From NCBI GenBank assembly GCA_011799875.1, contig CM022300.1:108575201-108639200 (forward strand): a stretch of 64,000 nt of DNA, given 5' to 3'. The notes beneath the pieces are model-generated. The model did not search any database. It had not been told where the DNA came from and saw only the letters and a program-made list of their open reading frames with translations. The position numbers and the translations under genes were made by a program. Source of the DNA: Thinopyrum elongatum. Taxonomy: Eukaryota; Streptophyta; Magnoliopsida; Poales; Poaceae. The stretch's first letter is position 1; every line of letters starts with the position of its first letter. Shown piece by piece: positions 34,426 to 46,289 of this stretch.

Positions 34426-34670
34426 AAATAAATCATGTTTGCTGCAGGATCCATAATACTAATAAATTAATTAAAAAAGAGTTTAGCCGTAGCAATTTGT
34501 TCAAGTTTCTCAATATGCAATGAGAGTTTACAAACATAAAATATGCCCAAAACGGTATTACCTCCGTTCGGAAATAACCGACGTGCTTTTAGTTCAAGTT
34601 TACATGTGATTGTTTCTCGTCCTTTGTACTAAGTTTTCATGAATTGAATAAATGAACAATGCTTGTTTTA
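34426..34670. other. Upstream flank of the FRIGIDA-like gene
   Basis: AT-rich, with a stretch at 34559-34592 ('cctccgttcggaaataac') that resembles one decayed end of a Stowaway-type MITE. No partner end was found. Confidence 0.35.
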
Positions 34671-35670
34671 AATTTCAATATATTTAACTCCTCCCTTTTC
34701 TAGCATCCTCATGTTTATCATGAGCTTTATAGCCTCCACGAGACCCTTCACATGATTGCAAAGTTTCAATCCAAATTCTTCTGGGCCGATGAGGGGGATA
34801 AGCAGAAACACCACATGGTCTGTTGGACCGATATTTGCAAGCCTAGGGACTGGGGCGGTCTTGGGATCATATCATCCAAACGCATGAACATCGCTCTCTT
34901 ACACAATGGTTGTGACGCATTGCAAATAACAAAGGTGGATTATGGTTGGATATTGTCCGGGCGAAATATCGTAGGAGCCAATCCCTTGCGTTTTGCCAAC
35001 GCTCGGGAGGCTCCCAAATCTGGCAATCCATAATCCAACTTCTCCCTGTCCTTCGGATTGGTTCCTCGATCTTGGTGGGGTCGGGATCTGCAACCCTATT
35101 CTGGCTTGACCGCTGGCGGGTAACCTCCCTTCATTGGTTGCTTTCCGGAGCTATTCTCCATTAGCGTCGTGCCACTTATTTTCGGTCGAGGCTGCCCTTT
35201 TGATCTTGGGAGTCTCGCCTTCCGTCGGCCTTTTTCGGCCCCCTTGAGTAAGCCGCCTGGGATGAGCTTCTACAATGTGTGGCGTTCCACACCCCTAGCC
35301 TGGAGCCAGACTTGGTGTCATGGCACCTTGAGAAAAACAAGCTCTTCTCCTCTAGTCGCTCTGCCAGGCTATAACTCCCTCGCTAGGGCCGGCTCCCCTC
35401 ACTCTATTTGGCCGATTAGGCTTCCCCTGAAGATTAGGATCTTCTTATGGCTTTGGATTAGCTAGGGTACCCTAAGAGGTGGGGTACTTAAACGCCATGG
35501 ACCTGGGGATGGCATGTCCCACTTTGTGATGTGGCTGAGGACTCCAACTACATTTTTCTTCTAGTGTGGAACAGCTCGATTCCTTTGTAGTTGCTTCTAT
35601 AAAAGTGGTTGGTGGTGGGTGGTGCCACACGAACTTCCATGACTTAACCCAAGTTAACGACATGTCCACA
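34671..35670 (+). pseudogene. L1-type LINE fragment (RT C-terminus and zf-RVT region)
   Basis: Broken plus-strand frames encode [38 protein letters not shown], then (35169-35465) IWPIRLPLKIRIFLWLW. These are hallmark sequences of the C-terminal part of plant L1-type LINE reverse transcriptases and the zinc-binding zf-RVT region that follows. Frames shift at least twice and stop codons occur, so it is dead. Endonuclease and catalytic RT parts are absent: this is a 3' fragment, as expected from 5' truncation. No poly(A) tail or target-site duplication was located. Confidence 0.75.
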
Positions 35671-36290
35671 CGAGAAGTGTTCTTTATCCCATAATTATGA
35701 ATCAAATTGTGAAAGGAGTTTTTGTATAAGCTGGTCGAGAACTTACGGAGTGCCTCCGTGCTTGTTGTCCTTTTTATGGCTGTCGAGGATGATGGGGCGG
35801 CGAAGATGTTGTCAACTGCTCAAAGGCTTAGGTGTCGGGTCTTCTGATTCTTCATCGGGGGTCACCAGGCTCTCCGGAGTTCCTTTCATGCCTTAACCTC
35901 CATCTTCCACGTCTCTTCATCCTCCTTGCGGTCATCACCTCCCTCCATGCTTGCTCCGGAGGATGACATGATGATTTGGCCTTCTCGAAAATCTAGCAGA
36001 AACCGCTCGAAATGAAACAGAGGCGGAAAAGGTGAGATCGGCGAATTGGAAAATTTCAAAATAATAATATAAGAGGGTTTTGCTTGTCGAAGGAGACATC
36101 GGGCGAAAAATGACATGGAGGTGGAATCCACAGGATCCACACGCCCCTGGCTCGCAACCTAGGTTAGGTCGCGTGGGCCCCACACGACTCTCCTTCATTA
36201 CATTTTTAGCTCGTTCTTTCCCAAATTTATGAAAACTACAAAAAATATTTGTTGCCAATTCGAGATGGTTTCCGTAACCTCTTTACTTAC
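35671..36290. other. Unassigned sequence
   Basis: No gene recognised. A minus-strand frame (36258-35935) has no family resemblance that I can see. Confidence 0.3.
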
Positions 36291-36524
36291 CTATCCATTT
36301 TCTGGTCCTGGAGGCTTCCAAAATTGATTTTTGACAAATTGTTCGGGGGTAATTACCTGTATAATGTCATTCTCTATCTCAAGAGGATTAGAGGTAATAT
36401 AATGCTTGAGTCTTGGTCCATTAACCACTCCTGATCTTGTGCCTGTGGTATCATCGATCTTGATTGCACCCAGTTGTCTAGACATCCTTGATATTATGCA
36501 TGACCGGTCTCTGATAACAGCCAA
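36291..36524 (-). pseudogene. Possible gypsy polyprotein C-terminal fragment
   Basis: The minus strand reads GAIKIDDTTGTRSGVVNGPR followed by LKHYI, which resembles the 'G-x-I-E ... V-N-G-x-R-L-K-x-Y' end of Ty3-gypsy integrases. The similarity is short and the copy isolated, so this is tentative. Confidence 0.4.
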
Positions 36525-36737
36525 CCAATTTTAAGTTTTGTCTTTACTTTTATGAGAAAATATATTTCAAGGTATAAGCGTTCTGATTTAATACCTACTA
36601 GCATATGTAAACTGTTTGAACAACGTTTGTAGGCTATTTTCAAAATTTTCTATGTACAAATCAACTATTGCACATAGACGATAAGTACGACAACTTGATG
36701 TATTTGAACTATATGTATGAGTTTCTTTTATTATAAA

Positions 36738-37020
36738 CTAGATGATACCTCGCGCATTGCCGCGGGAATCGATTGCAATATATTTCAATGAGATTTGATT
36801 GTGTGCAAATGTTTGGATTAATAACATGTATTATGTATAGTTGTAAAATATTTATTGAATATAAGTAGAATAATTTAATGTATTCTTCCATGCGTAGTTG
36901 CATGTGGTGTTGGGTCTTTTTTCATGCATGGTTGCATGTTGAGGTGGGCTTATCCCATCCATAATTATATGGTGATGTGGTATGCTTGCATGTTGAGATG
37001 AATAATTTAGTGGGGACCTT
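36738..37020 (-). mobile_element. Helitron-like 3' terminus
   Basis: On the minus strand the sequence ends in CTAG (36738-36741) followed by T. A 6-bp hairpin with loop CATTGC (stems 36749-36754 and 36761-36766, one wobble pair) lies seven bases before it. This is the same architecture and nearly the same loop as the complete Helitron at 14864. The body extends to the right for an unknown distance; no TCTCTAC-type start was found, so the element is truncated or its 5' end was lost. The right limit given is arbitrary. Confidence 0.5.
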
Positions 37021-37792
37021 CAGCTTCGTTAGCTCCACAGGGGTCCCTTGCCGGTGTTCATTGCCTAGCCGACCTTCCTCAAGCGGCGTTCTCCAGCCAT
37101 GGATCTTATTGTGGCGGAACTCTGTTGTGTGCAGCGAAGGAGCGCTTGGGCACTAGAATGCTAGCTTGAGCGCGAGGAAGAAGAAGGAGGGTAGGGAGAA
37201 TGGAGTGTAAGGCTCTCCCCCACTCCGCCTTCACCCTTAAATATGGCGTGGCAAAAGTGAAACGGAGGCATGCTAATCCTACCGTGTGACACTGAATCTC
37301 TTCGTATCCTCCATGACGGCGTTAATTACATAAGGGATCAAGGGGTTTCGTTACCACCCATGCGGGAATCGAGACACACGTTCACCATTGATTGGACGTG
37401 GCCTTAGTGGACCCCTGACCCACTCCCACACGCCACATTGACCATCAGGTCAAGGTAAACACATGGCCAGGTGGGACCATGGATGCGACCGATCTGGTTT
37501 GGCATAGATTGGTAGGGTGGCTTTTGAGATACAGTGCGGGAACTTGTCCCACATAGCGATTGGCTGCGCGGGATATCTTTCTTGTGCACAAACCGGCCGT
37601 ATCCTTCGACATTTCCAATACTGAGTTACTTTTTGTCATCTCAGAGGCTGCCCGACAACAGGAGACTGGCTGCGTGAATACACTGTTCCGGGGACGCTTC
37701 GTTGAACCCGTTTCAAGCCCAATGACCGAAGACAACGTGCATATTGGAGTGACCAAAGTGCAACTAAGCTTGCAGACCAGTTCAGGGGCTAC
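37021..37792 (+). other. Probable internal (3') part of the host gypsy element
   Basis: This precedes a gypsy-type LTR and ends in a purine-rich tract (ggggctac) directly before it, as expected for a polypurine tract. An open frame from 37560 runs through into the LTR (to 38003) but resembles no protein known to me. The left boundary is unclear. Confidence 0.45.
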
Positions 37793-38156
37793 TGACGGTG
37801 TCCTTGCTAAGGGGGCTCTCACCATGTCGGTTCCTGGCCTGGTGGGACAGACCGAGGACCACTTTATCGATTCCGTCCAGGACCACGTTGGGTGGCCCAT
37901 GGCGGTTGAACATGAAGATTCTAGAAGACTTGGAGTACAATCCGAAGATACCAGAGTCGTGGAGGACACCACCTCCACTAACGTAGTCGACCTAGTTCTG
38001 TAAGTCTAGGACCCCCGGTATGTTATATAAGCCAGGGGCCAGGCTCATCTTAGATCAACTTACAGTCCCTTGGTACTTTAACTATACTAAGTACACACCC
38101 CAACATAATATACGAAAGCAAGAGTAGGGTATTATATCCGCCGTGAGAGCCCAAAC
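37793..38156 (+). repeat. Gypsy LTR, left part, split by Copia element A
   Basis: The LTR begins TGACGGTGTCCTTGC after a polypurine tract. It contains 'ggtatgttatataagccagg' (a TATA-type promoter) and breaks at 38156. Its right part follows element A at 59658. The two halves join smoothly as 'gagagcccaaactgggtaaaac'. Confidence 0.8.
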
Positions 38157-39712
38157 TAAAGGAAATATTCCCTAGAGGCAATAATAAAGTTGTTATTTTA
38201 TATTTCCTTATTCATGATAAATGTTTATTATTCATGCTAGAATTGTATTGATCGGAAACCTAAATACATGTGTGAATACATAGACAAACATTGTGTCCCT
38301 AGTGAGCCTCTACTTGACTAGCTCGTTGATCAAAGATGGTTAAGGTTTCCTGACCATGGACATGAGTTGTCATTTGATAATGGGATCACATCATTAGGAG
38401 AATGATGTGATGGACAAGACCCATCCGTTAGCTTAGCATAATGATCGTTCAGTTTTGTTGCTATTGCTTTCTTCATGTCAAATACATATTCCTTCGACTA
38501 TGAGATTATGCAACTCCCGGATACCGGAGGAATACCTTGTGTGCTATCAAACGTCACAACGTAACTGGGTGATTATAAAGATGCTCTACAGGTATCTCCG
38601 AAGGTGTTTGTTGGGTTGGCATAGATCGAGATTAGGATTTGTCACTCCGAGTATCGGAGAGGTATCTCTGGGCCCTCTCGGTAATACACATCATAAGCTT
38701 GCAAGAAAACGACTAAGGAGTTAGTCACGAGGTGATGTATTACAGAACGAGTAAAGAGACTTGCCGGTAACGAGATTGAACTAGGTATGAAGATACCGAC
38801 GATCGAATCTCAGGCAAGTAACATACCGATAGACAAAGGGAATTACGTATGTTGTCATAAGGTTCGACCGATAAAGATCTTCGTAGAATATGTAGGAGCC
38901 AATATGGGCATCCAGGTTCCGCTATTGGTTATTGACCAGAGAGGTGTCTCGGTCATGTCTACATAGTTCTCGAACCCGTAGGGTCCGCACGCTTAACGTT
39001 CGTTGACGATATAGTACTATATGAGTTATGTATGTTGATGACCGAATGTTGTTCGGAGTCCCGGATGAGATCACGGACATGACGAGGAGCTCCGGAATGA
39101 TCCGGAGGTAAAGATTGATATATAGGATGATATGGTTCGGCCAAGGGGTAAAGCCCACGGGGCTTTAGGTCGGTGCAAAAGGATTTTGCGGAGGCCAGGG
39201 GGCCAAACGCCGGAGACCCTGGCGTCTGGCCCTGGGCTAGAGGCCGAGGCCCATGGCGTCTGGGCAAGACGCCAAGGATTATGGCATCTGGTCCTGGAAG
39301 TCCGAGAAGGACTCTTCCTTGCGGGCAAAACCGACTTTGAGGAGGCTTTTACTCCAAGTTTCGACCCCAAGGCTCAACATATAAATAGAGGGGCAGGGCT
39401 AGCACCTAAGACACATCAAGAAACACCAAGCCGTGTGCTGGCAACCCTGTCCCTCTAGTTTATCCTCCGTCATAGTTTCCGTTGTGCTTGGCGAAGCCCT
39501 GCAGAAATTGTTCTTCACCAACACCGTCACCATGCCGTCGTGCTGCCGGAACTCATCTACTACTTCGCCCCTCTTGCTGGATCAAGAAGGCGAGGACGTC
39601 ATCGAGCTGAACATGTGCTGAACGCGGAGGTGCCGTATGTTCGGTACTTGATCGGGACGGATCATGAAGGTGTACGACTACATCAACCGCGTTGTCAAAC
39701 GCTTCCGCTTTC
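38157..39712 (+). repeat. 5' LTR of element A, left part
   Basis: The LTR starts TAAAGGAAATATTCC, a mutated form of TGAAGGAAATATGCC. TATAAATA at 39380-39387 is the likely promoter box. The LTR stops at 39712, where element B is inserted; CTTTC at 39708-39712 is the left copy of B's target-site duplication. Confidence 0.9.
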
Positions 39713-41458
39713 TGAAGGAAATATGCCCTAGAGGCAATAATAAAGTTGTTATTTATATTTCCTTATATCATGATAAATGTTTATTATTCATGCTAGAATT
39801 GTATTAACCGGAAACTTAGTACATGTGTGAATACATAGACAAAACAGAGTGTCCCTAGTATGCCTCTACTTGACTAGCTCATTCATCAAAGATGGTTAGA
39901 GTTTCCTGACCATAGACATGTGTTGTCATTTGATGAATGGGATCACATCATTAGAGAATGATGTGATGGACAAGACCCATCCGTTAGCTTAGCATAATGA
40001 TCGTTAAGTTTTATTGCTATTGCTTTCTTCATGACTTATACATATTCCTCTGACTATGAGATTATGCAACTCCCGAATACCGGAGGAACACCTTGTGTGC
40101 TATCAAACGTCACAACGTAACTGGGTGATTATAAATATGCTCTACAGGTGTCTCCAAAGGTGTTTGTTGGGTTGGCATAGATCGAGATTAGGATTTATCA
40201 CTCCGAGTATCGGAGAGGTATCTCTAGGCCCTCTCGGTAATGCACATCACTATAAGCCTTGCAAGCAATGTGACTAATGAGTTAGTTACGGGATGATGCA
40301 TTACGGAATGAGTAAAGAGACTTGCCGGTAACGAGATTGAACTAGGTATGAAGGTACCGACGATCGAATCTCGGGCAAGTAACATACCGATGACAAAGGG
40401 AATGACATATGTTGTCGTGCGGTTTAACCGATAAAGATCTTCGTAGAATATGTAGGAACCAATATGAGCATCCAGGTTCCGCTATTGGTTATTGACCGGA
40501 GATGTGTCTCGGTGATGTCTACATAGTTCTTGAACCCGTAGGGTCTGCACGCTTAACGTTCGATGACGATTTGTATTATGAGTTATGTGTTTTGGTGACC
40601 GAAGATTGTTCGGAGTCCCGGATGAGATCACGGACATGACGAGGAGTCTCGAAATGGTCGAGAGGTAAAGATTGATATATTGGAAGGTGGTATTCGGACA
40701 CCGGAATAGTTCCGGATCGTTTCGGGTATTTTTCGGAGTACCGGGAGGTTACCGGAACCCCCCGGGAGAGGTAATGGGCCTCATGGGCCATAGGGGAGAG
40801 AGAGGGGACAGCCCACAAGGGGTGGCCGCCGCCCCCCCATGGGAGTCCAAATTGGACAAGGGAGGGGGCGGCACCCCCCTTTCCCTCTCCTACTCCCTCT
40901 CCCTTTCCCCCTTTCCCACTCCGGAAAAGGAAGGGGGAATCCTACTAGGACTAGGAGTCCTAGTAGGACTCCCCACACTTGGCGCTCCCCTAGGGGGCCG
41001 GCCTCCTCCCTCTCCCTCCTTTATATACGGGGGCGGGGGGCGCCTCCAAGGACACAACAACAAACATTGTTAGCCGTGTGCAGCGCCCCCTCCACCGTTT
41101 ACTCCTCCGGTCATATTGTCGTAGTCCTTAGGCAAAGCCCTGCGCGGATCACATCACCATCACCGTCACCACGCCATCGTGCTGACGAAACTCTCCCTCA
41201 ACCTTCTGTTGGATCAAGAGTTCGAGGGACGTCATCGAGCTGAACGTGTGCTGAACTCGGAGGTGCCGTACGTTCGGTGCTTGATCAGTTGAATCGAGAA
41301 GACGTTCGACTACATCAACCGTGTTAAGCTAACGCTTCCGCTTTCGGTCTACGAGGGTACGTGGACACACTCTCCCCCTCTCGTTGCTATGCATCTCCTA
41401 GATAGATCTTGCGTGAGCGTAGGAATTTTTTTGAAATTGCATGCTACGTTCCCCTACA
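39713..41458 (+). repeat. 5' LTR of element B
   Basis: A 1,746-bp LTR from TGAAGGAAATATGCC to CCCCTACA. A perfect 12-bp palindrome with 3-bp spacer lies at 40941-40967, upstream of a TATATA box at 41022-41027. Confidence 0.92.
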
Positions 41459-41459
41459 G

Positions 41460-41472
41460 TGGCATCCGAGCC
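41460..41472 (+). promoter_or_regulatory. Primer binding site of element B
   Basis: TGGCATCCGAGCC, one base after the LTR end, identical to A and C. Confidence 0.8.
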
Positions 41473-42692
41473 AGGTCTATGCGTAGATGATATGCACGAG
41501 TAGAACACAAAGAGTTGTGGGCGATGATAGTCATACTGCTTACCACTGTCTTATTTTGATTCGGCGGTATTGTTGGATGAAGCAGCCCGGACCAACCTTA
41601 CATGACCGCGTTCATGAGACCGGTTCCACCGACAGACATGCAACTTGTTGCATAAAGGTGGCTGGCGGGTGTCTGTTTCTCCAACTTTAGTTGAATCGAA
41701 TTTGACTACGGCCGGTCCTTGTTGAAGGTTAAAACAGCAAACTTGACGAAACATCATTGTGGTTTCGATGCGTAGGTAAGAACGGTTCTTGCTAGAAGCC
41801 CGTAGCAGCCACGTAAAACTTGCAACAACAATGTAGAGGACGTCTAACTTGTTTTTGCAGGGCATGTTGTGATGTGATATGGTCAAGACATGATGTGATA
41901 TGCGTTATTGTATGAGATGATCATGTTTTGTAAAAGTTATCGGCAACTGGCAGGAGCCTTATGGTTGTCGCTTTATTGTATGAAATGCAATCGCCATGTA
42001 ATTGCTTTACTTTATCACTATGCGTTAGCGATAGTTGTAGAAGCAATAGTTGGCGAGACGACAACGACGCTACGATGGAGATCAAGGTGTCAAGCCGGTG
42101 ACAATGGAGATCATGACGGTGCTTTGGAGATGGAGATCAAAGGCACAAGATGATGATGGCCATATCATGTCACATATTTTGATTGCATGTGATGTTTATC
42201 TTTTATGCATCTTATTTTGCTTAGTACGGCGGTAGCATTATAAGATGATCCCTCACTAAATTTCAAGGTATAAGTGTTCTCCCTGAGTATGCACCGTTGC
42301 GATAGTTCGTCGTGCCGAGACACCATGTGATGATCGGGTGTGATAAGCTCTACGTTCACATACAACGGGTGCAAGACAGTTTTGCACGTGCGGAATACTC
42401 GGGTTAAACTTGACGAGCCTAGAATATGCAGATATGGCCTCCGAACACTGAGACCAAAAGGTCGAACGTGAATCATATAGTAGATATGATCAACATAGAG
42501 ATGTTCACCATTGAAAACTACTCCATCTCACGTGATGATCGGACATGGTTTAGTTGATATAGATCACGTGATCATTTAGATGACTTGAGGGATGTCTATC
42601 TAAGTGGGAGTTCTTAAGTAATATGATTAATTGAACTTTAATTTATCATGAACTTAGTCCTGATAGTTTATGCATATCTATGTTGAAGATCA
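41473..42692 (+). other. Untranslated leader of element B
   Basis: Homologous to the leaders of A and C; no conserved coding frame. Confidence 0.7.
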
Positions 42693-45600
42693 ATGGCCTG
42701 TGCTACCGTTCCCCTGAATTTTAATGCGTTCCTAGAGAAAGCTAAGTTGAAAGATGATGGTAGCAACTACACGGACTGGGTCCGTAACTTGAGGATTATC
42801 CTCATTGCTGCACAGAAGAATTATGTCCTTGATGCACCGCTAGGTGAAAGGCCTGCTGCAGGAGCAGATGCTGATGTTATGAACGTCTGGCAAGCTCGAT
42901 CTGATGACTACTCGATAGTTCAGTGTGCCATGCTTTACGGCTTAGAATCGGGACTTCAAAGACGTTTTGAACATCATGGAGCATATGAGATGTTCCAGGA
43001 ATTGAAGTTAATATTTCAAGCAAATGCCCGAGTTGAGAGATATGAAGTCTCCAACAAGTTCTATAGCTGCAAGATGGAGGAGAACAGTTCTGTTAGTGAA
43101 CACATACTCAGAATGTCTGGGTACCATAACCACTTGACTCAGCTGGGAGTTAATCTTCCGGATGATAGTGTTATTGACAGAGTTCTTCAATCACTGCCAC
43201 CAAGCTATAAAGGCTTCGTGATGAACTATAATATGCAAGGGATGGAGAAGACTATTCCCGAGCTCTTCGCTATGCTCAAAGCAGCAGAGGTAGAAATCAA
43301 GAAGGAGCATCAAGTGTTGATGGTTAACAAGACCACTAATTTCAAGAAAAAAGGCAAAGGAAAGAAGGGGAACTTCAAGAAGAATGGCAAGCAAGTTGCC
43401 ACTCCCGGGAAGAAGCCCAAGTCTAGGCCTAAGCCTGAAACTGAGTGCTTCTGCTGCAAAGGGACTGGACACTGGAAGCGGAACTGCCCCAAGTATTTGG
43501 CGGATAAGAAGGATGGCAAAGTGAACAAAGGTATATTTGATATACATGTTATTGATGTGTACCTTACTAATGCTCGTAGTAGCACCTGGGTATTTGATAC
43601 TGGTTCTGTTGCTCATATTTGCAACTCGAAATAGGGGCTACGGATTAAACGAAGATTGGCTAAGGACGAGGTGACGATGTGCATCGGGAATGGTTCCAAG
43701 GTCGATGTGATCGCCGTCGGCATGCTACCTCTACATCTACCTTCGGGATTAGTTTTAGACCTGAATAATTGTTATTTGGTGCCAGCGTTGAGCATGAACA
43801 TTATATATGGATCTTGTTTGATGCGAGACGGTTATTCATTTAAATCAGAGAATAATTGTTGTTCTATTTATATGAGTAATATCTTTTATGGTCATGCACC
43901 CTTGAAGAGTGGTCTATTTTTGTTGAATCTCGATCGTGGTGATACACATATTCATAATATTGATGCCAAAAGATGCAAAGTTGATAATGATAGTGCAACA
44001 TATTTGTGGCACTGCCATTTAGGTCATATTGGTGTAAAGCGCATAAAGAAACTCCATGCAGATAGACTTTTGGAATCACTTGATTATGAATCATTTGATG
44101 CTAGCGAACCATGCCTCATGGGAAAGATGACTAAGACTCCGTTCTCTGGAACAATGGAGCGAGCTACTGACTTATTGGAAATAATACATACTGATGTATG
44201 CGGTCCGATGAGTGTTGAAGCTCGCGGCGGGTATCGTTATTTTCTTACCTTCACAGATGATTTGAGCAGATATGGGTATATCTACTTAATGAAACATAAG
44301 TCTGAAACATTTGAAAAGTTCAAAGAATTTCAGAGTGAAGTGGAAAATCATCGTAACAAGAAAATAAAGTTTCTACGATCTGATCGCGGAGGCGAATATT
44401 TGAGTTACGAGTTTGGTCTTCATTTAAAACAATGTGGAATAGTTTCACAACTCACGCCACCTGGAACACCACAGCGTAATGGTGTGTCCGAACGTCGTAA
44501 CCGTACTTTATTAGATATGGTGCGATCTATGATGTCTCTTACCGATTTACCACTATCGTTTTGGGGTTATGCATTAGAGACAGCTGCATTTACGTTAAAT
44601 AGGGCACCATCTAAATCCATTGAGACGACACCGTATGAACTGTGGTTTGGCAAGAAACCTAAGCTGTCGTTTCTTAAAGTTTGGGGTTGCGATGCTTATG
44701 TGAAAAAGCTTCAGCCTGATAAGCTCGAACCCAAATCGGAGAAGTGCGTCTTCATAGGATACCCAAAAGAAACTGTTGGGTACACCTTCTATCACAGATC
44801 CGAAGGCAGGATTTTTGTTGCTAAGAATGGATCCTTTCTAGAGAAGGAGTTTCTCTCGAAAGAAGTGAGTGGGAGGAAAGTAGAACTTGATGAGGTAATT
44901 GTACCTTCTCTCGAATTGGAGAATAGCTCATCACAGAAAACAGTTCCCGTGATGCCTACACCAATTAGTGAGGAAGCTAATGATGATGATCATGAAACTT
45001 CAGATCAAGTTACTGCCGAACCTCATAGGTCAACTAGAGTACGTTTCGCACCAGAGTGGTACGGTAATCCTGTTCTGGAAGTCATGTTACTAGACCATGA
45101 CGAACCTACAAACTATGAGGAAGCGATGATGAGCCCAGATTCCGCGAAATGGCTTGAGGCCATGAAATCTGAGATGGGATCCATGTATGAGAACAAAGTT
45201 TGGACTTTGGTTGACTTGCCCGATGATCGGCAAGCCATAGAGAATAAATGGATCTTCAAGAAGAAGACTGACGCTGACGGTAATATTAATGTCTACAAAG
45301 CTCGACTTGTTGCGAAAGGTTTTCGACAAGTTCAAGGTGTTGACTACGATGAGACCTTCTCACCCGTAGCGATGCTTAAGTCTGTCCGAATCATGTTAGC
45401 AATTGCCGCATTTTATGATTATGAAATCTGGCAAATGGACGTCAAAACTGCGTTCCTTAATGGATTTCTCAAAGAAGAGTTGTATATGATGCAACCAGAA
45501 GGTTTTATCGATCCTAAAGGTGCTAACAAAGTGTGCAAGCTCCAGCGATCCATTTATGGACTAGTGCAAGCCTCTCGGAGTTGGAATATACGCTTTGATA

Positions 45601-46289
45601 GTGTGATCAAAGCATATGATTTTATACAGACTTTTGGAGAAGCCTGTATTTACAAGAAAGTGAGTGGGAGCTCTGTAGCATTTCTAATATTATATGTGGA
45701 TGACATATTGTTGATTGGAAATGATATAGAATTTCTGGATAGCATAAAAGGATACTTGAATAAGAATTTTTCAATGAAAGACCTCGATGAAGCTGCTTAT
45801 ATATTGGGCATCAAGATCTATAGGGATAGATCAAGACGCTTAATAGGACTTTCACAAAGCACATACCTTGATAAAGTTTTGAAGAAGTTCAAAATGGATC
45901 AGTCAAAGAAAGGGTTCTTGCCTGTGTTGCAAGGTGTGAAGTTGAGTAAGACTCAATGCCCGACCACTGCAGAAGATAGAGAGAAAATGAAAGTCATTCC
46001 CTATGCCTCAGCCATAGGTTCTATCATGTATGCTATGCTGTGTACCAGACCTGATGTGTACCTTGCTATAAGTTTAGCAGGGAGGTACCAAAGTAATCCA
46101 GGAGTGAATCACTGGACAGCGGTCAAGAACATCCTGAAATACCTGAAAAAGACTAAGGATATGTTTCTCGTTTATGGAGGTGACAAAGAGCTTGTCGTAA
46201 ATGGTTACGTCGATGCAAGCTTTGACACTGATCCGGATGACTCTAAGTCACAAACCGGATACGTATTTATATTGAATGGTGGATCTGTC
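42693..46289 (+). pseudogene. gag-pol of element B, part 1 (gag to RNase H start)
   Basis: The ATG at 42693 (MACATVPLNF) opens the polyprotein. Gag carries a CCHC knuckle near 43447-43488 (CFCCKGTGHWKRNC). The protease DTGS follows, then a TAG at 43632-43634 in place of the Gln codon present in A and C. After this stop the frame is open to 46289 through integrase, RT (YVDD at 45693-45704) and the start of RNase H (DASFDTDPDDSKSQTGYVF). There the 4.2-kb insert breaks it after a complete Val codon. The integrase zinc-binding Cys is Ser (codon 44103-44105). Apart from the one stop, this is the best preserved coding region in the window. Confidence 0.93.
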
